The notes below the pieces were generated by a model. The model was not told the origin of the DNA and did no database searches. It saw only the letters and a list, made by a program, of their open reading frames with translations. Below are positions 44,520 through 54,691 of a stretch of 64,000 nucleotides of DNA, in pieces. The position numbers and the translations under genes are program-made. The number at the start of each line of letters is the position of its first letter. Position 1 is the first letter of the stretch. The stretch is from Protula sp. h YS-2021 (lineage: Eukaryota > Annelida > Polychaeta > Sabellida > Serpulidae): positions 110,040,219 through 110,104,218 of the forward strand of contig OX457024.1 in NCBI GenBank assembly GCA_949752745.1, read 5' to 3'.

Positions 44520-45015
44520 TACAAAGTTTCAATTAAGCAAATAACCAAAGTTTGTTTACAAAGTTTGTTTACAAAGTTTGTTTACAAATTTTCAATTATG
44601 TAAATAAGTCAAGTTTGTTTATAAAGTTTGCTTACAAATTTTGTTTATAAAGTTTGTTTACAAATTTTGTTTATCAAGTTTGTTTACAAAGTTTGTTTAC
44701 AAAGTTTGTTTACAAAGTTTGTTTACAAAGTTTGTTTACAAATTTTCAATTATGTAAATAAGTCAAGTTTGTTTATAAAGTTTGCTTACAAATTTTGTTT
44801 ATAAAGTTTGTTTACAAATTTTGTTTATCAAGTTTGTTTACAAAGTTTGTTTACAAATTTTGTTTACAAATTTTGTTTATAAAGTTTGTTTACAAATTAT
44901 ATTTATAAAGTTTGTTTATAAAGTTTGTTTACAAAGTTTGTTACCAAATTTTGTTTACAAAGTTTGTTTACAAAGTTTGTTTACAAAGTTTGTTTGCAAA
45001 GTTCACTTTTTATTT
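44520..45015. repeat. TGTTTACAAA array (forkhead-like sites)
   Basis: More than 30 head-to-tail copies of a 12-16 bp unit AAGTTTGTTTACAAA with TTTATAAAG variants. TGTTTAC (GTAAACA reversed) is the canonical forkhead-factor core. Longer blocks, for example AATTTTCAATTATGTAAATA, recur at 44587 and 44741, so part of the array was segmentally duplicated. The array lies upstream of PolB. The open plus frame is a repeat translation. Confidence 0.85.
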
Positions 45016-45205
45016 ATAAAGTTTCAATAAACACTTACCGAAATAGTTGTCACTGGATGCCATCTCTGGATCTGATGTGATCCAATTGCTGTCTGTAACT
45101 TTTGCTTCCTTGCTCCACTCACCGAAATGACTGTCACTGCTGGATGCTCATCCCTTATATACCCCTCTGATGGAACTGAAGCTGACTTGACAGAATGTTG
45201 CTCGC
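45016..45205 (-). promoter_or_regulatory. Distal leftward promoter with two splice donors (putative PolB leader)
   Basis: TATATAAGGG on the minus strand at about 45149-45158 is followed by two imperfect repeats, each ending ATTTCG|GTRAGTG (donors at 45122 and 45038). A matching acceptor TTTACTTCATTTCAG ends at 44016, 27 nt before the PolB ATG. A spliced leader that skips the TGTTTAC array is therefore possible. Not proven. Confidence 0.5.
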
Positions 45206-46039
45206 CTAGGGGGGGGGGGGGGTCGACCCAAAAAATGAAAAATGTTCAGAATCGTCTGAAACGGATAAATATGCAAAAATCACAATTTCGAGGGGGGGGG
45301 TGGTCGACCCAAAAAATGAAAAATGTTCAGAATCGTCTGAAACGGATAAATATGCAAAAATCACAATTTCGAGGGGGGGGGGTGGTCGACCGAAAAAATG
45401 AAAAATGTTCAGAATCGTCTGAAACGGATAAATATGCAAAAATCACAATTTCGAGGGGGGGGGGTGGTCGGTCGACTCAAAAAATGAAAAATGTTCAGAA
45501 TCGTCTGAAACGGATAAATATGCAAAAATCACAATTTCGAGGGGGGGGGGTGGTCGACCCAAAAAATGAAAAATGTTCAGAATCGTCTGAAACGGATAAA
45601 TATGCAAAAATCACAATTTCGAGGGGGGGGGGTGGTCGACCGAAAAAATGAAAAATGTTCAGAATCGTCTGAAACGGATAAATATGCAAAAATCACAATT
45701 TCGAGGGGGGGGGTGGTCGGTCGACTCAAAAAATGAAAAATGTTCAGAATCGTCTGAAACGGATAAATATGCAAAAATCACAATTTCGAGGGGGGGGGGG
45801 TCGGTCGACTCAAAAAATGAAAAATGTTCAGAATCGTCTGAAACGGATAAATATGCAAAAATCACAATTTCGAGGGGGGGGGGGTCGGTCGACTCAAAAA
45901 ATGAAAAATGTTCAGAATCGTCTGAAACGGATAAATATGCAAAAATCACAATTTCGAGGGGGGGGGGTCGGTCGACTCAAAAAATGAAAAATGTTCAGAA
46001 TCGTCTGAAACGGATAAATATGCAAAAATCACAATTTCG
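45206..46039 (-). repeat. Right inner TIR array, ten units with G-runs
   Basis: Ten copies of the approximately 82-bp unit found seven times at the left, in inverted orientation. Each copy carries 8-13 consecutive G, and unit hinges alternate between GGTCGACC and GGTCGGTCGACTC. Open frames in all phases are repeat translations, not genes. Confidence 0.95.
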
Positions 46040-46424
46040 AGGGGGGGGGTCATCACTTTTTAGGGTCTGTTGCCATGGTTACACTGATTGACAGGTGGTG
46101 TTCGTTGACTTCATGATGATTGACTCGGCCAACACTATCAAGCAACTTTCGCTCCAGACTTTCGCTCCAGACTTTCGCTCCAGACAGTATGACGTCATCA
46201 TGACGTCATTATAACCTCATGGATGGCCGCGCCTATCCTAACGCTTATCGTCACTTCCGCTCCAGACAACACTTCCGCTCCAGACAACACTTCCGCTCCA
46301 GACACCACTTCCGCTCCAGACAACACTTCCGGTCCAGACATGATGACGTCACTTCCAGACAGTATGACGTCATCAAGTGGCGTGAAACCCCCAAGTGGCG
46401 TGAAACCCCCCTTTTCACACTACT
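46040..46424 (-). repeat. Right terminal inverted repeat, unique part
   Basis: Inverted match to 28578-28960 with about two substitutions (for example GAACACC against GAACTCC). Ends ...CTTTTCACACTACT followed by the target duplication CCTGTT (46425-46430). Confidence 0.95.
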
Positions 46425-46430
46425 CCTGTT

Positions 46431-46665
46431 GTTGTATTAGCTACTCGTGCAACATAGTGGTTAGGAAACAAAGGCATGTTAGCCCAAAACTGACGATATA
46501 GAGATGTAGATAATCTAACTTTCCCAGCTCGGGCTACCTGCAGAAGAACTTTTTGTGGAGAATATTCCATTCCAGCCTCTAACCCCAGCTCGGACACAAC
46601 AAGAGAAGTAGCAGTTGCTTCAACTGTAGTAGAGATTAGGATAAGGCGGGTTCCTTTTCGAAACG
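46431..46665 (-). pseudogene. Minus-strand reading frame interrupted by the Polinton insertion
   Basis: An open minus-strand frame of about 78 codons (LVVSELGLEAGMEYSPQK ... FPNHYVARVANTTTG) runs into the right end of the Polinton. If the element and one CCTGTT are ignored, the same frame continues into the left flank (LIIQ, stop, then LTRVRAPLAFIY) to about 28485. Not recognised. The internal stop implies it was already decayed, or is a different element. Confidence 0.5.
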
Positions 46666-46739
46666 ATTGAAATTGTCACATTTCAATTGTTCCGTTACAA
46701 TTACTGCCATTTCCACATTATCGACAAGGCGTAATGAAA

Positions 46740-47720
46740 CTTTGGTATAGCTTAGCATCACACCCGTGACAGACCACGTGCCGTGTTGTAATAAGTTGGA
46801 TCCAGTTCATGGTTAGTTTGGAATATGTTTTCAAAATTTCCAAAAACATCTTCAAATGTTTGGCACTGAAAAGTATGCCATACCTGTTGTGCACGAGCGC
46901 AGTCCTTGTCGAATTTATCTTCTTAATTCAGCTTCATGTAGAATTCCTTTTTTGGTGGCAGAACTGTGTGTATCTGGTGTCTCCGCATAATCGTTTGGAT
47001 ACTCTCCTTTGTGTAGAAGTCTTGTTGGTAACTGGAGGTGATCAATGAATCTTGAGTGACCCACAAATAAGGAAATGTCTTTCTCCGCTGTGTTAGAAAC
47101 CGATGTCAACCGTGTGTCCCCCTGTACATGTCCAGTCCATCCATTATGAGGTGACCATCGCATTCGATTAAATTGTGATATACCACTGGAATGATATATG
47201 AGTTTTTCTGAACTGGAAAGAAGGACATCATTTGCTCTATAACTATCCTCTAAATTTCCTAATGAGATCTTTGCTATCTTCACTATCACTATCTTCACCA
47301 TCTTTGCCACAGCATCTTTACCATAGTATAGTACGCGTGCATTTCAGTATTTCTCTACACAGTTGACAAAAAATGTAGCAACAACTGTTCGCTCTATTTG
47401 TATTTGCAATCATCTAATTACGGCCCATAGTGGTAGCTGAATTTTGTGCTTGTCCAAAAGATCCTGTCTTGTAATTACAGGCAGTTGAAACAATAAAAGT
47501 CAGCACGCCCATACTTGGTGAGTTGACTCATAAACGCGCTAATTTTTTTTATTATGCAGAAGTGTTTTTTTTCTTTTTGAGTGTTCAATAACAGATTTAT
47601 CTTGGCCTCGTGGTTGGTCTTGCTCGGGTTTAAGGGTGTAACATATTCCTCATAACAATGGGTCATTTTTTCCCAAATGAAGATGTGCCAGTACAAATCA
47701 TAGCAAATACTTGTCATTGC
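46740..47720 (-). pseudogene. Highly decayed Polinton PolB fragment (older element 1)
   Basis: Short stretches align to the intact-length PolB in order: RAQQVWHTFQC and the pre-ExoIII region near 46880-46900, then upstream ADFYCFNCL (47475) and INLLL..EKKHFCIIK. Many stops and frameshifts; much of the exonuclease part is deleted. It is more diverged than the copy at 49740-53030, so it derives from a separate, older insertion. Confidence 0.7.
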
Positions 47721-48959
47721 TGAAAAACAACAGTTTGCTTACTTCGTTGTTTAAGGTAGAGGAATGCAACTGTTGGCTGAACAGCTTTCTGCTTTTTCAC
47801 GGTAACTACACCTCCAAGATTGTAGAAAAGTCCTTCTTGTCCAAATTCAGGGATCAATTCTGATCTGGTACTGTTTTGGCAGAAGTGTCCTTTTGGTCCA
47901 TCTTTGATTCTGCTTTGAGAGTGTACACGGTCATAGACCAACTGATGAATTATCAATGCGCTGATGGAAGTAGATTTTCATACCAGGTTCAAATTCTTTG
48001 AGGATGCTTAACCTTTAAAAGACAAAAAAATCAGAGTGGCTTCAGTCACAATAGTAGTTAGAAAATTCAAAAACGATTGTTAATATCCAGCTACTAAGGA
48101 GGCATTGTATGGTAAAATAAGAAAATGCAACTTATTGGTCGCACATCAAAAATGGCTTAAACTTATAAAAATGGGTTAAAAGACAAATACAATGATTCAA
48201 ATATGGTGTAAATTGTGTTAGGAAGAGAACTTAAAACGTTGTATTAAAATGAAATATACATTTTTACCTTTTTGCCTTGGGTGAAAGTGTCTAGGTATCT
48301 GCATTGTTTGACTATGAGTGTCAGTTCTTCAACACTGGTTCGCTGAAATCAAGTGGTTGAAATAATGTTCCGCATTGTTTGACCATGAGTGTCAGTTCTT
48401 CAACACTGGTTCGCTGAAATCAAGTGGTTGAAATACTGTTCCGCGATCTCCGAAAAACGGGTTGGTGAATTTTGGTTCACAAATTTGCAGATACACTTTT
48501 TTCAATGTAAGTACCTGTTTAATTTTTATTCTATGATTGCAGCAATGTGTTCTATCTGCGTTTATACCCATAAATATTTCATACAATTTTTTAAATTATT
48601 TTTGGAACTTCGTGCTCTGGGGTAAAACTTACTATATTATCTGCCTTTGGTGAAAAGGGATCTTTTAAAGCTTGGCACTCTCCCACGCTGGAGTCTAATT
48701 GACAGGTGTTCACTGAGGGTATAACCTACTCGTATAAAACAGACGTATTAAAATAATAAGCAAATGATAAAATATTTAAACAAAAATAACTTTCTCTGGA
48801 TTATTATAGTTTTTGCTTCTCTTCTGAAGTTTGGCTTGGGCTGGTCAATTATCGATCCTTCTGTGGAGTCACTTCTGTTCCATCATTTCTGCTTCTTTTA
48901 ATGAAGTTACCTGCGTTCATCCGTCCCCCTTGAGATAATGTGTGATCATGGGATAGTTT
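47721..48959. other. Decayed intervening DNA with a 71-bp duplication
   Basis: No gene is recognised. Two tandem 71-bp copies starting GCATTGTTTGACYATGAGTG occupy 48301-48442. The rest may be decayed Polinton sequence. Confidence 0.4.
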
Positions 48960-49432
48960 TACTTTTCAGACAATTCTGATCATTTTTTCATTTTCAGACC
49001 CCCTCTCCCCACCCCAGGCTATAATAGAGATTTGGTGAACGAGCGATCTCTGTTTATTGTGTATGTGCATTCCAACGATACAACATATGCAGTTATCTCA
49101 TGCTCCCATGAGTGTCTGAGTGTGTATATCTGTGGAGATATATGTCTATTTGAACCAAGGACCCTCCCCTGGGCGATAATAGGAATTTTTGCATATTTAC
49201 AAGTTTCAAACGATTCTGAGTAACTTTTGTTTTGTAACCCTCGGACACCCATCAACCCCCCATCCCCAGGAGGAATTTTTAATTTTGTCACATTTACACG
49301 TTTCAAGCAATTCTGAACATTTTTACTTTTTCTGCCTTCGGAGCCCCCTCCCCCACTACCTTCTCCCATATAAGCAGGAATTTCAGATTTTAGCATATTT
49401 ACACATTTCAGTCAATTCTGAACATTTTTGAC
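48960..49432 (+). repeat. Degenerate Polinton TIR array
   Basis: Four to five diverged copies of the TIR unit of the intact element: GAATTTTTGCATATTTACAA, GTTTCAAACGATTCTGAG, TTCTGAACATTTTTACTTTT, each preceded by C-rich runs (CCCCCTCCCC). The order of elements in the unit is the same. This marks the left end of an older related Polinton, oriented as the intact one. Confidence 0.75.
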
Positions 49433-49666
49433 ATGCAATGTGTCAACTTTGTACACGTCTCTCAATTTGAAGGGAAAGACTATACCTACTACATCAACTT
49501 CATTGAAGACGAATGGACAATGCTGCTGGAGGCAATGTCTCAAATAAATAGTGTATTATTTGACGATTTGGGATTATCAACATCCAGTTTGATAAATGAG
49601 AAGAGTGACACAATAAAAAAAGAACTCTTAGATAAGGTACAGAATCACATATTCTGTAGCGACTAA
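49433..49666 (+). pseudogene. Decayed fragment of the PC4-like/zinc gene
   Basis: Reads VNFVHVSQFEGKDYTYYINF...EDEWTMLLEAMSQINS, matching the middle of the protein at 30841-31488 (YVSFVRTSRFEGKEYTHHIN...GEWETLLQEMDNINS). Both the N-terminal part and the Cys-rich tail are missing. It follows the degenerate TIR array directly. Confidence 0.75.
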
Positions 49667-49739
49667 GCAGTAAAGACGTGATTTTGTAAATAACTGTTAT
49701 TTTCAAACAGATTTAAGTAGACTTTATGATTGATGAATT

Positions 49740-52700
49740 AATTCACTTATTTCATTTCCGTGTCACTGAAATCAGTTTTTCCTCTGGAACTTCTTCTTCA
49801 TGTAATTGTAGTAGGAGTTTGATTAGATCTAGAATAGTAAATCGAATCTGCATGAGCTGGTTCAACAACAACCGATTTGAGGCAGTGTACTGCTATCAAA
49901 TTCTCATTGAAAATGTGGAATTTGTGAAATGTAGGCTTTATCACCACCTTTTGAAACGTTTTCCATTGTGAACCAATACTCCATTGCAAGTAGACAAAAT
50001 TACTTTGACTATGATAAATACCACAGGAAATGGGGATCTTGGTCCATCATTTTTAAAAAATTTTAAAAACGGATCTTTTTTCCTTTCCTCATCTTTTTAA
50101 TGCATACCTACATTAGTCAAACCATATGATCGTTCCGAAAAACCCTATGACACTTCTGCGCACTTATTCTATTCCATGTCTATTTCATTTTCTTCCAAAT
50201 GTTTACTACATTGTCAATGCAATTGAATTTATAAACATTAGCTAAAATAATTGCATTATTGTGTGGGTGCTGCGACACCTAGCGATGTGTAAACTGTGTG
50301 TCTGCGAAAGGTTGCCGAAAGTGTTTCGGGTAAATGTATGAGTGGTTGATGTGGCGTACAATGTCTTCTTCCTCAAGAAAAAAATTCTACATTGGTTCGT
50401 CTCCTCACATTTTCCATGGTTTGTCAAATATAGCATTGTTCATCAATTTGTAAAAGTCTTTTTCAAATGGGTTTTGCTATTTTTCTCCCTTTCTGTGTTG
50501 ACATCTAAGCATTTAGCTAACCATTTATTCTGCTGAAACATAATGGTTCGATGCACATTTGTCACTTTCAATCCAAGATATACATATTGCTACAAATTTC
50601 CATAATTTACCGCATGCTTTTCCACTGAGTCTGGGAATCTGCTTCTCCGTAGGTTTACATTTCAAACTGTTTTTGCAGGTTCTGACCGTATTCGGACAAT
50701 TCACTGATTTGAACAGTTTTTTTCATAAACAACTGGATACTCGCATGCGGATCATGGATTTGATCCGTGTATGCGAGATCTACCTCTAAAATATATCCTG
50801 TTGAAGCATTTTCAATCACTTTCATGAAGTCCGGAGATTCTGGATCTTCTACCCATGCAAATCCACATTCTGGCAAACTCTGTGACATACCTCAGCCATA
50901 GATATTGTTGGAATCAAAGTACATTTTGTAGTTTGTTGACTTGGTCACATCATAGTCTTGCATACTTGTGTGTAATCACTGAAATACCTCCTCGCAGACC
51001 TTGCTCTGCCATTTGATACATGTTAATATCATCTATCAATTCCAATTGAACCTTGGGATGTTTCAAAGCTGGTGCTGAATAGTAATGAGCAGGATCCAAT
51101 TCATACGTGTTGAGGCACATATTCCTAAAATTTGCAAATACATCTGTTTTCAGGTTGCAGTGGTTTACATTCCAGACCCGTTATGCATGAGCATAATCCT
51201 CATCACTAATACCTTCTTCAGACAATTGACTGTAAAAGTCTTCTTGTGGTGGAAGTTTGGTTTCTGCAGATTTGGAGGGTTCATCAACATCGTCTTAGGA
51301 ATATACTCCTTTTCTCAAAAGCAACTCTTGCTGCTGTCATATTCTGAGACTTGTCTTTGCCTTTGCCGCTAAGTTGGCTAACAATTTTTACAAGGATGCG
51401 CCCATGAATTGGTAGGGGTCGACGAATTTCATATTGTCCATGGTAACTGCAATGTACTTTTGAACACTGTTGGGAATGAATGACAGCCTCAAGTTTTTTT
51501 AATTTTTTTTCTATACTCTCCATAACCTCGCAGGTTGTGGAATAGGACAGTGATGATGAATGAATCTCATTTTCATTGTTGATCCTTTCTTAAGCGAAAC
51601 TGTAGGTTACATTCACTATAAGCTGCTCCACGGCATTTTCCACTGATGTGATCATGATCTCACACATGGTCCACTCCCAATAAGTCACGAAGAATGTGGC
51701 CTTGAGTAACTTGAGCAAACTGTTTCTTATCCTCAGCAATCATCTCAATGGGTTTTTGATCTCTCAGTCGATCCGCAATGCCAGCACGTTCCTCCAACAT
51801 TTTATTTAGAAATTTGTGAACAGCATCATCTCCTCGGTAAAGCACAGGATCACGCTTCTCGTATTCGCTGACGACAACACAGGCAAAACTATTAGCCTTA
51901 TGATGTTGGTAACGATCACCCTCCTATTTCTCTGTACAGCATTCAAAGTTAGTATAAATGATTGTATCCCCTGGAAATAATAATCGCTGTGCTTCATTCT
52001 TCCCAAAAACTTCATGATGTTTCTCCAAGAGGTCTTGTCACATAAATCCATGCAGACAATTGAAGTAGTAGAACGTTTTACGATTATGTTTTATACGATT
52101 CTTCTTGAGTCGACTAAAGTTCTTAATCAGACAAAAGTGTCTCTTCTCATTGTCACTGATAAGCAGTAAGTTGATTTCAGTGTCACTCCCATGTCGACTT
52201 ACGTAGATAGGTACCACAACTTGATTTTTTTAACCAAAAACATTGGTGGCAATGTTGTTCATCTTCTCAAATTTGGGAATTTGATGAATTCGTGTTGAAA
52301 ATGTTATATCTTCCACATTCAGCTCATGTACAAACGGTTGATACTTGTATACTGAACTTACATGGTCATGCGCCTGACGTAGATGAGCTAATATCGACCA
52401 TATGAAGCATTTGTTGTCTGTGTTCTTGTTGTTGATAACACCCTTAGTATTCTTTATCTTCTTTGGCAACTCAATATATCTGGAGGCTTGCAAGGACTTT
52501 AAGCTAGCTGTATAAACTTTAAAGTCAGGAATCTTATCTAACATCTATCCAGATCCTTGACGTTCATGTTCATTAAACTTGTTGAACAAATCCTTGAATG
52601 CATTCGGCAAATCATTATCAATATCTCTTTGACTGAATTCTCTAAAAGTCTGAGTGCTCAGATAAGTGTTATCCACAGACTTTCTTCCAACACTCCCTGT

Positions 52701-53030
52701 TCATTTTCTTGAATCGAGCTAAAACGACAATGTACCATTTCATTTCATTGTCTAATCTATCTTTCAAATGTTGTGTGATGCAATCTTCTTGCTGTCACAG
52801 TTCCAGTAGCAAGTGGGATCCATTTCCAAATTCAAATAATTCTTGATGTGTATGTCCACCAAGACTTATTTTTCTACCTTTACCCATTTGCATTATATGC
52901 TTCTTTGTTTGTTTCTTCGTTTGTGTCTTACTTTGTTTCTCAGGTTATCGCTTCACCCTCTTGATTGTAAATGATGGAAAATTGCACTAGTTTTCGCAAA
53001 TAACGTGATCAATGACGTCATCAGTGAAGA
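49740..53030 (-). pseudogene. Decayed Polinton PolB (older element 2)
   Basis: Collinear with the PolB at 40288-43989 from the N-terminal Cys motifs (near 52980) through endonuclease-like, exonuclease (51800-52050; 51530) and polymerase A regions (50880-50950) to just after motif B (49990, FHKFHIFNE). Motif C and the C-terminus are absent: the copy is fused near 49700 to left-end sequences. Dozens of frameshifts and stops. It retains the TGG codon that is TAG in the younger copy (VWNV near 51170). Confidence 0.85.
50269..50289 (-). promoter_or_regulatory. CTCF-like motif variant inside the decayed Polinton
   Basis: Minus strand CATCGCTAGGTGTCGCAGC, related to the CCGCTAGATGTCTCTGC motif of the other two Polintons. 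It sits in sequence between blocks of polymerase similarity (50000-50370), so it may be an insertion. Confidence 0.4.
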
Positions 53031-53049
53031 AGGAGTTGAGATGTTGACA

Positions 53050-53559
53050 TATTTCACTTTTCTTCATTTATAAAACAATCCGTCAAATAATCCACCACGC
53101 GAGAGTACACCCTCTTTCATCAGCACGAATAAAGTAAAATGCATGATCGAAATCAAAGTCCTCTACATCTGCTATTCCAGTTTCATAACACTCTTCAATA
53201 AACTTGTTATATAAATCAATTCTGTTAATGCTATACTGCGCAATGGTCTAAAACGTATGTAAGTGATACAACTGTTCTACCTCAGATTCAAAGACAGCCA
53301 GTTCAGCAAACATAAAGTCTATGTATAGGTTGGGGGTGACGGTTAGCTCAGTTGTTTAGAGCGTCGGTCTGGTAATCCCAAGGTCCTGAGTTCGATTCCA
53401 GCTCGGGGTGATACGCAGCGGATTGACGTTCGCCCCAGTTGCTTAGCTAAGCGAATGCGGTGGGTTAGATCACCTACCAAAATTATCGCCCACTGAGGCT
53501 TTCGACCATCCCTTTAGAAACATAAAGGCTATATAAATCCGTTTGAAAATAGCATCCAT
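53050..53559 (-). pseudogene. Decayed family H small-protein gene split by a SINE
   Basis: The minus strand reads MDAIFKRIYIAFMF (from ATG 53559), then a SINE (53323-53517), then FMFAELAVFE, QLYHLHTF, FIEECYETGI, EDFDFDHAFY, in the order of the protein at 31516-31842. Internal stops are present. In this older element the gene lies upstream of PolB on the same strand, whereas in the intact Polinton it lies at the opposite end on the other strand. Confidence 0.75.
53323..53517 (+). mobile_element. tRNA-derived SINE (Thr-like head)
   Basis: The head at 53332-53410 has an A box (TTAGCTCAGTTGTTTAGAGC) and B box (GAGTTCGATTCC). The loop CTGGTAA gives a GGT (Thr) anticodon. A roughly 110-bp tRNA-unrelated body follows (GCGGATTGACGTTCGCCCC ... 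TTTCGACCATCCCTTTAG). Flanked by an imperfect target duplication, AAACATAAAGTCTAT (53308-53322) against AAACATAAAGGCTAT (53518-53532). It interrupts a decayed Polinton gene. Confidence 0.85.
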
Positions 53560-53599
53560 ATTTCACTTAGAAAGATAAAGTCTGGCCGAATAATTTGGT

Positions 53600-54608
53600 G
53601 GAAAAATGGTTCAAATCGGTCCAGCAACACCGAAGTTATGCTCTGTTGAAGTTGACATGCCTTATGTTGGAGCTCTGTATTCTCCTCAAAATTCAATGTC
53701 TCAAATGGTGTTCGCCAAGGTGGCATACTATCATCTTATTTCTTTAATATCTATTGTGACGATCTTTCTGCTGTTTTGTGTAGTTATCAAGTTGGGTGCT
53801 TCATTGCTAACAATTTTATTAATCATATTTTCTATGCTGATGATTTGGTTGTGATCTTTCCGTCTGTCAAAGGTCTCAACAGTCTGTTACGTATCTGTGA
53901 GCAATACGGTATTGAACACGATATAATGTTCAACAGCATGAAAAGTGTAATCATATTATTAGATCGAAATCTTCAAAAGTTGCACATATTCCAACCTTTT
54001 TACTGTGAGGCAAGCCTTTAACTGTTGTTTATCAATACAAATATCTTGGATGTACAATAAGTAATGATCAAAGTGATGATGCAGGCATTGAAAGACAAAG
54101 ACGTAAAATGTACGTGCAATGTTACATTTACTGAGAAAGTTCTATATTTGTTCATTAGATGTTAAAATGACATTGTTCAAAACCTATTGCTCTTCTTTTT
54201 ACTGTTGCAAAAAATACACTATGAACAGATTTAATACCGCATGATATTTATAAGCGGTTCGTTGGTGTTTCTAAATATGAAAGCTCCAGCTTGATATATA
54301 CTGTTTTAAATGTTCAGTGTTTTTAGCTGTTATCAGGAAACATATCTGCAAATTTATATGTCGGCTCGAATCCTCTAACAATTGTATCATACATAGCATT
54401 TTGAATAGCATGCTACTGTATAGATCGAGAATTCAAACTTTTTGGTTCAAATGTCTGTTAATTAATGTATACCTGTAGATTCTATTGATACGCATGTATC
54501 ATCGAACCTGTAGAGAAGTCTTGCTTTGTCTTTTTTTTTTTGTCTTTTTTCTCTGTGGAACTCAATGTTTGTTTTTTAGAATCCGCAATAAAGTTATTCA
54601 ATTCAGTT
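53600..54608 (+). mobile_element. 5'-truncated non-LTR retrotransposon, reverse transcriptase fragment
   Basis: From about 53701 the frame reads NGVRQGGILSSYFFNIYCDDL then FYADDLVVIFPS, i.e. RT motifs 4 and 5 (catalytic YADD), followed after a frameshift near 54020 by VYQYKYLGCTISN. Only the RT C-terminal half and the 3' tail remain. The 3' end (CAATAAAGTTATTCAATTCA) at about 54608 has an AATAAA signal. Clade not assigned; CR1/RTE-type is possible. Confidence 0.85.
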
Positions 54609-54691
54609 CAATATACCTTTTCCTCGGGGAGGGGATGGGGTCATGATATGACTAGTCGCTCAAAAGGGTCCCGGGAGGGGGGGTGGTCATG

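Larger units (their letters stand above)
28578..46424. mobile_element. Maverick/Polinton DNA transposon, 17.85 kb, with target duplication
   Basis: The element starts AGTAGTGTGAAAAG at 28578 and ends with the exact complement at 46424. It is flanked by the 6-bp direct repeat CCTGTT (28572-28577 and 46425-46430), the hallmark target duplication of Polintons. Unique parts of the terminal inverted repeats differ at about two positions over some 370 bp, so the insertion is recent. Contents match the canonical set: rve integrase with chromodomain, FtsK/HerA-type ATPase, double-jelly-roll major capsid protein, penton-like minor capsid protein, adenovirus-type protease and protein-primed PolB. Also present are PC4-like proteins and small unknown proteins. 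Two lesions (TAG in PolB, frameshift in penton) suggest this copy is not autonomous. Confidence 0.97.

Noticed and set aside
44782..45030. 82-codon + frame of FVYKVCLQ repeats
   Set aside because: Translation of the TGTTTACAAA array.
45127..46091. Long + frames (up to 174 codons) in the right TIR array
   Set aside because: Repeat translations, mirrored in the left TIR; no promoter or conserved domain.
53332..53410. Functional tRNA-Thr gene
   Set aside because: A and B boxes are good, but the anticodon stem has mismatches and a non-tRNA body with target duplications follows; it is a SINE head.
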